64,000 bases of DNA, taken from Branchiostoma floridae (taxonomy: Eukaryota; Chordata; Leptocardii; Amphioxiformes; Branchiostomatidae). The position numbers and the translations under genes are program-made. A model generated the notes under the pieces. The model did not search any database and was not told where the DNA came from. It worked only from the letters and a program-made list of their open reading frames with translations. Below, one piece after another: positions 55,658 to 64,000 of this stretch. Positions within the stretch are counted from its first letter, which is position 1, and each line of letters starts with the position of its first letter. The stretch lies in NCBI RefSeq assembly GCF_000003815.2, contig NC_049989.1, positions 6,407,836-6,471,835 on the forward strand, read 5' to 3'.

Positions 55658-56040
55658 CATATATATGTTTTGCACGCAGACATGTGTGACTGGTGCAGCA
55701 CATATATGTCTGCCACAGGACACAGATATATATGTGCTTCCGCACACACATATTCGTGCAGAACAGATATATATGTGTAATTCACCACACATATATGTGT
55801 GCCGTTGAAAACAGATATATATGTGCTCCACTAAGCACATATGTCTGTCTTCGACGGCACACATATATGTGTGTGGTGAATCACATATATATCTGTCTTT
55901 CACGGCACACATATGTGTGTATAGAGTCACATATATATCTGTTTTTGCAGCACACGTTTATGTTTGGAAAATCATATATATATCTATCTGTTATTTTTGG
56001 AACATGTTTATGTGATTTCAAATATATATCTGATAATATA
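55658..56040 (+). repeat. ATATGTG hairpin array 22, right part
   Basis: Continues array 22 after the insertion in the same orientation. Confidence 0.88.
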
Positions 56041-56105
56041 CTACCACCGATCTGTTTTTTAATGGCCTACCTCGCCCATCCATTATAGCCGATTGCGAGT
56101 CGCAC

Positions 56106-56304
56106 TACTCTCCAAGCAGAGGTTAGGCTCCGCTGTTTTTTTTAACGCCTTCAGTCGTTTTTTATCGGACTCTCTATTTTGTATTGTATCTTGTATTGTT
56201 AGGGTTTGACAACACAAGATACAATAAAAAATAGAAAGCCCGATTAAAACTATTTAAAAAAAGCTTTAAAAAAACAGCCGGAGCCTAACCTCTGCTTGGA
56301 GAGT
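56106..56304 (+). repeat. Foldback 18
   Basis: Counterpart of foldback 11 without the 0.88-kb insertion. Confidence 0.85.
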
Positions 56305-56479
56305 ACAGACGCACGCGGTCGCGCTAAATCTAGGACCACACGGGGGAATTGCTTGTGTGTACGTTTTTTTCTTTGTTTGAAAGATTGTTTATTCATTAAA
56401 GCTCAAATCGGCCTGCAGGCCTGCAAGTTCACGGGAATATTCAACTTGCTTCTGCTAGCCTTTACTAAGCTGTCGTTTC

Positions 56480-56697
56480 CATATATCATATCTGTGCTAC
56501 AACACACAGATATATGTGATGCGGCGTCACATATATCTGTGCTACAAAACTCAGACATATGTGCGTGGTGAAGCACATATATATATGTTTTGCACGCAGA
56601 TATATGTGTGACTGGTGCAGCACATATATGTCTGCCACAGGACACAGATATATATGTGCTTCAGCACACACATATGTATGCGTGCAAAACGGATATA
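56480..56697 (+). repeat. ATATGTG hairpin array 23, truncated
   Basis: Breaks at CAAAACGGATATACGAGGGG, where a mariner-like end begins. It corresponds to array 11. Confidence 0.85.
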
Positions 56698-56865
56698 CGA
56701 GGGGTGATCAAGAAGTTCTCGGCCTCACCAAGAAATAATAAGCACACCTCAAATTTTATGGCACAACTTCATAGTATAGAGCCTTTTATCCATATCCTTC
56801 AAATTTCAAATCAATGCAGTCATTACTTTACAGGCATTCGTTTGTTCCAAATCAGAGGGTAAGTT
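56697..56865 (+). mobile_element. Fragment with a mariner-like terminus
   Basis: TA followed by CGAGGGGTGATCAAGAAGTT resembles mariner inverted-repeat ends. About 165 bases follow, without a coding frame, and then join foldback 19 directly. No second terminus. Confidence 0.4.
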
Positions 56866-57033
56866 GCTGTTTTTTTAACGTTTTTTAGTCGTTTTCATCG
56901 GGCTTTCTATTTTGTATTGTATCTTGTATTGTTAGGGTTTGACAACACAAGATACAATACAAAAAAAATGCCCGATAAAAACGACTAAAAAACGCTAAAA
57001 AACAGCCGGAGCCTAACCTCTGCTTGGAGAGTA
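56866..57033 (+). repeat. Foldback 19, left end truncated
   Basis: Starts inside the left arm at GCTGTTTTTTTAACG; the right arm is complete to GGAGAGTAG. Confidence 0.85.
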
Positions 57034-57227
57034 GAGACGCAGGCGGTTGCGCTGAATCTAGGACCCACGGGGAATTATTTGTGTGTTTGTTTGTTTGTTT
57101 GTTTGTTTGAACCATTTTTTATTCATGAAAGCTCACATCGGCTTGCAGGCCTGCAAGTTCGCGGGAATATTCAACTCGCTCCTGCCTTTACTAGGCTTTT
57201 ACTAGGTATCGTTTACATATATCTGTG

Positions 57228-57537
57228 TAACCTGGAATCCAGTCTACTGCTGGCACGGCCTACCGTAATTAGTGCAGGCTCTCTACGGGGCCAGAGTAGC
57301 TCTCCGCCGCCGGGATAATCATTCACACCCGGTAGGATTCTCACGCGGTTAGACTTTGCCCATGGGGGGTAATTGCTGGCCGGTAATTAACCCCCCCCCC
57401 CCCGGGCAAAGTCTAACCGCGTGAAAATCCTACCTGGTGTGGCCCATTACCCCGGCGGCTGGGAGCTTCCCTGGCCTCGTACAAAACCTGCACTAACTAC
57501 GGTAGGCCGAGCCAGCAGTAGACTGGATTCCAGGTTA
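57228..57537. mobile_element. 310-bp MITE with about 140-bp inverted repeats and 9-bp target duplication
   Basis: Ends TAACCTGGAATCCAGTCTAC on both strands. Inner parts pair through GGGCAAAGTCTAACCGCGTG. ATATCTGTG flanks both sides (57219-57227, 57538-57546). The centre has a C run (57393-57406). No coding frame. Confidence 0.93.
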
Positions 57538-57769
57538 ATATCTGTGCTACAACACACAGATATATGTGAGGCAGCGTCACATATATCTGTGCTACAAAAC
57601 ACAGACATATGTGCGTGGTGAAGCACATATATATCTGTTTTGCACGCAGATATATGTGTGGCTGGTGCAGCACATATATGTCTGCCATGGGAAACAGATA
57701 TATATGTGATTCAGCACACACATATGTCTGCGTCCAAAACGTTTATATGTGTGTAATTCACCACACATA
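57538..57769 (+). repeat. ATATGTG hairpin array 24, truncated
   Basis: Counterpart of array 12, starting at the MITE target duplication. Confidence 0.85.
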
Positions 57770-58065
57770 TTGACGGTAATATTCAACTGTTTTAACCTAC
57801 GTCACTTTAACGTTGTGGATGTTTGAAAATAAAAATAAAGAAATCCCAAACCTGGGTTTCCATGCTCTAGTCACAAGACAAAAGAGTTGTGTATATAAAA
57901 TGAAACAATAAACCTTTAGAAAAAATTGGCCGTATTTTTAGAAAAAAATGCCTGGATGTTTAACAAAATCACAAGAAAAGAAAACTTTAAAGTATTGAAT
58001 TGGTCTCTTTCTATCAAAAGACATAAAATGGGATTTGTTGAGCAAAGAAAAAAACACGTTGTCAC

Positions 58066-58151
58066 AACTGGGATTCGAACTCACATCTGCGGAAACTGAC
58101 TGCGTGTTGAACGCATGCAGAACTTTACCATTAGACCGCTCGGCCATCGTG
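58066..58151 (-). ncRNA. tRNA-like pseudogene or SINE head, copy 2
   Basis: Counterpart of 42056-42146 with several substitutions, same A- and B-box-like blocks. Confidence 0.4.
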
Positions 58152-58377
58152 TAACAGTTGCGCAAGTGAGGTTTAGAAGGGTCCTAAGAACGCCGGTTAA
58201 CTTGACCTACTAAACGATCCATGGAACAAACCGCTTCTATCAAGATTCCTCACAGGAACTTGCGGCCCCTGGATCTAAAGAGTGAAGACAGCTCTACGAC
58301 TGAGCTACGCGAATCGGCCAGCCAGAGGAGATTCAATATCAAGTGTTGCCATTGACATGGGGATCAAAATACAGAAT

Positions 58378-58633
58378 ATGTGATGTGGAGTCATATATAT
58401 GTTGCTCCAAACACAGATATATGTGTGATGTGGCGTCACATATATCTGTGCTCCAAACACAGATATATGTGTGATGTGGCGTCACATATATATGTGCCCC
58501 AAACACAGATATATATGTGATGCGGCGTCACATATATGTGTGCTCCAAACACAGATATATGTGTGATGCGGCGCCACATATATATGTGCTACAAACACAG
58601 ATATATGTGTGGTTCGGTGTCACACATGTATGT
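58378..58633 (+). repeat. ATATGTG array 25, simple form
   Basis: Counterpart of array 13, one unit shorter. Confidence 0.85.
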
Positions 58634-59375
58634 CACAGTAGAGATTGCGATTCAGAACAATCGCCGATTGTCCTAGGAGAGATCGCGATCGGAGTTTGTC
58701 CTGGCTAGGACAAACTGCGCATGCGATCGGGATCTGTCCCAGGACAATTTGCGCTTCTGTTAGTACAGATTGCAATATCAATCGGGATCTGCCCTAGGAC
58801 AAACTCCGATACAAACTCAAATGATGCTAAGTTAAAAGAAACAGCAATACTTTGATAAACCATGACTACTGAAGGATACCAGACTTGTGTCTGTACTGAT
58901 TAGGTGTGGAATTGTAAGTAATATCTTGAAACTGTGATTGATATTTGGGCATCTGTTTGATGCCTTTACAGTTGTAATTCTTCTTCAAAATTTGTGAAAT
59001 GATTCAGTATATGTTTACTGACTATTGAAATGTACTAAATCGTTGTGAAACTGTAATATCTTGACACCTTAAAATTTGCATTCTGACACATTGTTTGATC
59101 ACCTTTTGTCATCTTTCACATATCATTGGATGTTTGCCACTACAGTACTTTATCAGAAATTATTTTATCAGAATACATACTCGCATGTAATTTATCCGTT
59201 ACAAATTACAAACTAATTCACCTAGAACAGTTAGTAACTCTGAATGCAGGTATGCTTAACACTGGTTGCAATGTTAGTTGTGCAGTGATTCATTACATTT
59301 TTATCTAATCAGAATTTCTCCTAGTAGAATTGGAGATTGTCCTACTAGAACAATGTAGGTTCTAGTTCAAGACAG
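58634..59375. mobile_element. 958-bp element, copy 2 (right end in gap)
   Basis: Nearly the same as 42678-43400, cut by the gap at 59376. The last about 20 bases before the gap diverge from copy 1. Confidence 0.85.
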
Positions 59376-59965
59376 NNNNNNNNNNNNNNNNNNNNNNNNN
59401 NNNNNNNNNNNNNNNNNNNNNNNNNNNNNNNNNNNNNNNNNNNNNNNNNNNNNNNNNNNNNNNNNNNNNNNNNNNNNNNNNNNNNNNNNNNNNNNNNNNN
59501 NNNNNNNNNNNNNNNNNNNNNNNNNNNNNNNNNNNNNNNNNNNNNNNNNNNNNNNNNNNNNNNNNNNNNNNNNNNNNNNNNNNNNNNNNNNNNNNNNNNN
59601 NNNNNNNNNNNNNNNNNNNNNNNNNNNNNNNNNNNNNNNNNNNNNNNNNNNNNNNNNNNNNNNNNNNNNNNNNNNNNNNNNNNNNNNNNNNNNNNNNNNN
59701 NNNNNNNNNNNNNNNNNNNNNNNNNNNNNNNNNNNNNNNNNNNNNNNNNNNNNNNNNNNNNNNNNNNNNNNNNNNNNNNNNNNNNNNNNNNNNNNNNNNN
59801 NNNNNNNNNNNNNNNNNNNNNNNNNNNNNNNNNNNNNNNNNNNNNNNNNNNNNNNNNNNNNNNNNNNNNNNNNNNNNNNNNNNNNNNNNNNNNNNNNNNN
59901 NNNNNNNNNNNNNNNNNNNNNNNNNNNNNNNNNNNNNNNNNNNNNNNNNNNNNNNNNNNNNNNNN
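59376..59965. other. Assembly gap, 590 N
   Basis: By comparison with copy b it should hold the right TIR of the 958-bp element and an inverted array like 43636-43926. Confidence 0.95.
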
Positions 59966-60716
59966 TATAGAGGATGAGACGGAAAGCAGAACCTGCTTAT
60001 CGAGGTCTTCTCCTCATGTACATAGACGAAATAAAGACACACATACAGGACTACAAAACGCTAAATAACAAAGGCAAGAGATAATGATAACGACATGAAA
60101 TAAAACAACAAGGAATCAAATAACAAAGTGACGTGTAGCTGGCATACAAACTTAGAAGTAATCAAATAAGGTTATAAATCAACTTAAACAACCTGTCTAT
60201 TGAACACAAGACATAACTACATGAAAATAAACAAGGAATCAAACAACAGAGTGACATATGGCTGATAAACAAACTTAGAAATAATCAAATAAGGTTCAGC
60301 TAAAACGATCTGTCTGTTTGATGAACTTAAATACAACATCAAATAAATGACAGTTTTGAATGGTAGATAGTACTGGGTTTCCCCTGAGTAAGGTTGAACA
60401 TAAAATATTTTCAGTGGTGTGTCTTGGGTCAAATGGTAAGATACCCTGCATGAACATAGTGGTTAAAGATGACAACATATCAAGTCTTGCATCATTGTAT
60501 AGAGGACAGTGTAGAAAATAATGTATAGTTGATTCGTTAGGGTGGCCACATTTACACATAGGACTATTTGCACATTTATGTTGGAACAGGTGGAAATTCA
60601 ACTGACCGAAGTTAAGTCTAAGTCTAGTGAGATGGATTGCTGGGTATCTGGGACCATGCGAGAAGTGAAGGTGGGTAGGAGGTCTATAGAAAAAAGACTC
60701 CAACTCATTTGCTATT
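59966..60716 (-). mobile_element. 5'-truncated non-LTR retrotransposon, copy 2
   Basis: Counterpart of 43990-44760; the frame at 60296-60703 differs by one residue in the zinc knuckle (HYFLHCPLY). The poly(A) end lies in the gap. Confidence 0.75.
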
Positions 60717-60743
60717 TACCTTCGCCGGTTATACGTTGGGTAG

Positions 60744-60747
<4 letters not shown>

Positions 60748-60785
<38 letters not shown>
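60748..60785. repeat. TG microsatellite, copy 2
   Basis: Same as at 44792. Confidence 0.95.
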
Positions 60786-60799
<14 letters not shown>

Positions 60800-61653
60800 C
60801 ATGGATTATATTAATGTTTGGTATGTGGGTAGGTCTTGATCAGACCTAAACACGATTAGATTAGATTTTGGCCCCTCCTAGCGACTTGTTACGGTACTGC
60901 AGTGGAACTTCCGAGTAGAATATCTCGAGTTCTGGACATGATTTTTGAGCGTTAGATAGCTCATCGGGTCGAGAAAAAGTGGTGTAGGTTTGGGCCTCCT
61001 AGTGGTTTGCTTTGGAAATGCATGGACTGGTTTAATGTCAGACTTTAAAAGGGAATAACTCAAGAAATGTTTGACGGATCGTCATGTTTTTTTTTGGTAT
61101 GTAGGTAGCTTACATGATGCTTCATATACTTCAATATCAATTATGGAAATCGGAATCTGATTTGTATATTCAATTAGGAAATTGTCTAAACGCGCTCTGT
61201 TCTACCATAGAACTATTGCAACATGTGACATCTGTAAATGAGGAAGAGAAGAATGTTGAAAGATAGATAATATGCAAATAAGGACATAATTTGCATTATT
61301 TGCATAAAATGCTATAATCCCATTGTGGTAAATAACAAGAATTTCTTACTTATGGCATTTGCAAGTGTACAGGTGAACATCATTGGACATAGATTATGCA
61401 GATGAGGACAACATTTGCATAAACTATCAGGAAATGCGATTAAAGCCTTCTTTCTGAACATAGATTGTGTATGCCTTTTACTTTGGTTGGAGGAGATGAT
61501 CGGCTAATAGAAATTATGCAAATGAGGACCATATTCCCATGATTAATGACAAACAATTAATACACAAGTGTTAAAAAGGTTAAATCATTTTGGCGAAGAC
61601 AGATACATATGTGATTCATCACACACATATATATGTGTGCCTTCAAAAACCAA

Positions 61654-61839
61654 TAGGCTCCGGCGGGTTGTTTTTTTTAGCTTTTTTAAAAATAGTTTTT
61701 ATCGGGCTTTCGATTTTGTATTGTATCTTGTTGTCAAACCCTAGCAATACAAGATACAATACAAAATAGAGAGTCAGATTAAAAAACGACTAAAAAACGT
61801 TAAAAAACAGTCGTAGCCTAACCTCTACTTGGAGAGTAG
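61654..61839 (-). repeat. Foldback 20, inverted orientation
   Basis: Reverse complement of foldback 13 (46271-46460), including its GGCTCCGGCGGGTTG end; followed by TGCGACTCCCAATCGGCTGA. Confidence 0.88.
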
Positions 61840-61904
61840 TGCGACTCCCAATCGGCTGATATGGATGGACGAGCCAGAGCATTAAATACAGATTGGTGGT
61901 AGTA

Positions 61905-62142
61905 TATCATCAGATATATATGTGTAATTCACATATACATGTTCCAAAAATAACAGATACATATGATTTTCCACACATATATGTGCGATACAAAGAACAA
62001 ATATATATGTGACTCTATACACATTATGTGTGCCGTCAAAAGCAAAAATATATGTGTAATTAACCACACACATATCTGTGTGCCGTCGAAGACAGATATA
62101 TTGGCTTAGTGGAGCACATATATATCTGTTTTCAACGGCACA
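61905..62142 (-). repeat. ATATGTG hairpin array 26, inverted, cut by the gap
   Basis: Reverse complement of 46000-46205, then joins GGCTTAGTGGAGCAC, which is also in array 15. Confidence 0.85.
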
Positions 62143-62853
62143 NNNNNNNNNNNNNNNNNNNNNNNNNNNNNNNNNNNNNNNNNNNNNNNNNNNNNNNNNN
62201 NNNNNNNNNNNNNNNNNNNNNNNNNNNNNNNNNNNNNNNNNNNNNNNNNNNNNNNNNNNNNNNNNNNNNNNNNNNNNNNNNNNNNNNNNNNNNNNNNNNN
62301 NNNNNNNNNNNNNNNNNNNNNNNNNNNNNNNNNNNNNNNNNNNNNNNNNNNNNNNNNNNNNNNNNNNNNNNNNNNNNNNNNNNNNNNNNNNNNNNNNNNN
62401 NNNNNNNNNNNNNNNNNNNNNNNNNNNNNNNNNNNNNNNNNNNNNNNNNNNNNNNNNNNNNNNNNNNNNNNNNNNNNNNNNNNNNNNNNNNNNNNNNNNN
62501 NNNNNNNNNNNNNNNNNNNNNNNNNNNNNNNNNNNNNNNNNNNNNNNNNNNNNNNNNNNNNNNNNNNNNNNNNNNNNNNNNNNNNNNNNNNNNNNNNNNN
62601 NNNNNNNNNNNNNNNNNNNNNNNNNNNNNNNNNNNNNNNNNNNNNNNNNNNNNNNNNNNNNNNNNNNNNNNNNNNNNNNNNNNNNNNNNNNNNNNNNNNN
62701 NNNNNNNNNNNNNNNNNNNNNNNNNNNNNNNNNNNNNNNNNNNNNNNNNNNNNNNNNNNNNNNNNNNNNNNNNNNNNNNNNNNNNNNNNNNNNNNNNNNN
62801 NNNNNNNNNNNNNNNNNNNNNNNNNNNNNNNNNNNNNNNNNNNNNNNNNNNNN
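62143..62853. other. Assembly gap, 711 N
   Basis: Lies within an ATATGTG array. Content unknown. Confidence 0.95.
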
Positions 62854-63346
62854 ATATGTCTGTCTTTGACGGCACACATATGTGTGTATAAAGTAACACA
62901 TATATCTTTTAACTCCTGTAACTAGAACAACAGGAGCTAATTGACTCATTTGCATTAACTGTGTCTTAGCCTTGCTATCCTTTGAAATCCAAATTGTCTT
63001 CAGCTTGACTTTGGCTTAGCTTTGTTTTCTTTGGAATCCAAACTGTCTTCAGTCTGAATTGTCTTACAACCTTTCCTATTGGACATCTGAAATTGTCTTC
63101 ATTAATAGTTAGAGTATAAAAGACCTGTTTCTTCCAGATCTCTTCTGTGTCACTGACGAAGGATAGTGGATTCTATCCGAAACGTCTGACCGTTTCAAAA
63201 CCATATTATATTGAGTAACTATTTTTGGCGTAACACATATATCTGTTCTTTGCAGCACACATATATGTGTAGAAAATCATATATATATAAAAATCTGTTA
63301 TTTTTGGAACATGTTTATGTGATTTCAAATATATATCTGATAATAT
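62854..63346 (+). repeat. ATATGTG hairpin array 27, interrupted
   Basis: Array sequence at 62854-62907 and 63230-63346, split by a 322-bp insertion with a 15-bp target duplication. Confidence 0.85.
62908..63229 (+). mobile_element. 322-bp insertion with 15-bp target duplication, TATA box and hammerhead-like motif
   Basis: GTAACACATATATCT is present on both sides (62893-62907 and 63230-63244). Inside are AGTATAAAAG near 63112 and, at 63149-63190, a hammerhead-like order: GTCA, CTGACGA, a 6-bp stem, GAAAC, GTC, TGAC. The 15-bp duplication points to retrotransposition. Penelope-like elements are one known class with hammerhead motifs. No coding frame, so it would be a fragment or non-autonomous unit. 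Confidence 0.7.
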
Positions 63347-63412
63347 AGTACCACAAATCTGTTCTTTAATGCTCTGGCTCGCCCATCCATTTCAGCCGAT
63401 TGGGAGTCGCAC

Positions 63413-63611
63413 TAATCTCCAAGCAGAGGTTAGGCTCCGGCTACTTTTTTAACGTTTTTTAGTCGTTTTTATCGGACTCTCTATTTTGTATTGTATCTTT
63501 TATTGCTAGGGTTTGACAACACAAGATACAATACAAAATAGAAAGCCCGATGCAAACTATTTAAAAAAAACTAAAAAAAACAGCCGGAGCCTAACCTCTG
63601 CTTGGAGAGTA
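63413..63611 (+). repeat. Foldback 21
   Basis: Arms TAATCTCCAAGCAGAGG / CCTCTGCTTGGAGAGTA, with its TTTG tail module at 63655-63680. Confidence 0.85.
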
Positions 63612-63864
63612 GAGACGCACGGGGTCGCGCTAAATCTAGGACCACACGGGGGAATTGTTTGTGTGTTTGTTTGTTTGTTTGAACCATTTTTTAGTCATGA
63701 AAGCTCACATCGGCCTACAGGCCTGCAAGTTCGCGGGAATATTCAAATCGCTCCTGTTAGCCTTTACTAGGCTCGCCGGATTGGTGATCGGTAGTCTAAA
63801 AGTAGAAATGGGACAAATAGAGTCAATAGTACGCTAGAGTATATCTGTGCTACAAAACATACTC

Positions 63865-64000
63865 TTCTTCGCAAGCTCCGAAGAGAACTATGTTTTCCGA
63901 CTATTTCACAGACAAGTACACACACCGTTAGGGTAGTGAGCTCACCGTCACGAATATGACCGTACTCAGTGATGGAGAAGCCACGAATGACCTACATGGG
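63865..64000. other. End of window, outside the repeat module
   Basis: After a stub CTGTGCTACAAAACATA the module sequence stops. The rest looks non-repetitive, but no exon can be called. Confidence 0.4.

Larger units (their letters stand above)
47104..62142. repeat. Segmental repeat, 15-kb unit, copy c
   Basis: Begins CGCGGCCTATTGGGGGCC next to a 100-N join. Private features: elements at 53828-55657 and 57228-57537, a mariner-like end at 56697, and an inverted segment from 61654. Internal gaps at 49836-50626 and 59376-59965. Confidence 0.9.

Noticed and set aside
27922-63300. Many Cys/His/Tyr-rich frames over the arrays (for example repeated RYICASAHTYVC and HIYICFARRYMC)
   Set aside because: They are open on both strands and in several frames at once because the arrays are palindromic and lack stop words. 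They follow the DNA repeat, have no starts or splice context, and change frame with each indel.

Overview
This 64-kb window looks like invertebrate chordate DNA, most likely amphioxus (Branchiostoma). That is an inference from the intron-rich centriole gene, the intronless lancelet-style GPCR nested inside it, and the type and density of repeats; no marker in the window proves the species. Six runs of N are present: 25632-25731, 31903-32002 and 47004-47103 (exactly 100 bases each, the usual mark of a join of unknown size), and 49836-50626, 59376-59965 and 62143-62853 (other lengths).

Region 1 (1-7.9 kb) has no clear protein gene. It holds short TGCACC-type repeats, a 159-bp inverted-repeat element (2504-2662), and a weak candidate two-exon transcript with a 42-residue small ORF.

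Region 2 (7.95-25.2 kb, minus strand) is one complete gene that I could splice from its start codon to its stop: CENPJ/CPAP, the centriole-length scaffold. It has 24 coding exons and 1326 codons, close to the vertebrate length. All exon phases join in frame. It has a PN2-3-like segment, coiled coils and the C-terminal TCP/G-box beta-sheet repeats. Its 4.4-kb intron (11051-15469) contains an intronless rhodopsin-class GPCR on the opposite strand. Other introns hold a LINE fragment, SINE-like copies, an hAT-like MITE nested in one of them, and an 18-bp minisatellite.

Region 3 (25.2-26.6 kb) holds the CENPJ upstream region, a gap, and what looks like the last coding exon of an unidentified plus-strand gene.

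Region 4 (26.65-64 kb) has no ordinary genes. It is built from one repeated module: (a) a 400-500 bp array of alternating CACATATATCTG / CAGATATATGTG half-sites, which forms overlapping imperfect palindromes; (b) a roughly 200-bp foldback element with arms beginning TACTCTCCAAGCAGAGG; (c) a TTTG-rich tail with an AATCATTGTTTATTCATG motif. About 27 array blocks and 21 foldbacks are visible. A 15-kb block (32.0-47.0 kb) is repeated at 47.1-62.1 kb, and its first 5 kb is also present at 26.65-31.9 kb. Each copy has private insertions (a 1.83-kb long-TIR element with a 10-bp target duplication, a 308-bp MITE with a 9-bp duplication, a 322-bp insertion with a 15-bp duplication and a hammerhead-like motif, and a tandem 162-bp repeat). 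The 100-N joins fall at the same repeat boundary, so the tandem duplication may partly be two haplotypes placed side by side.
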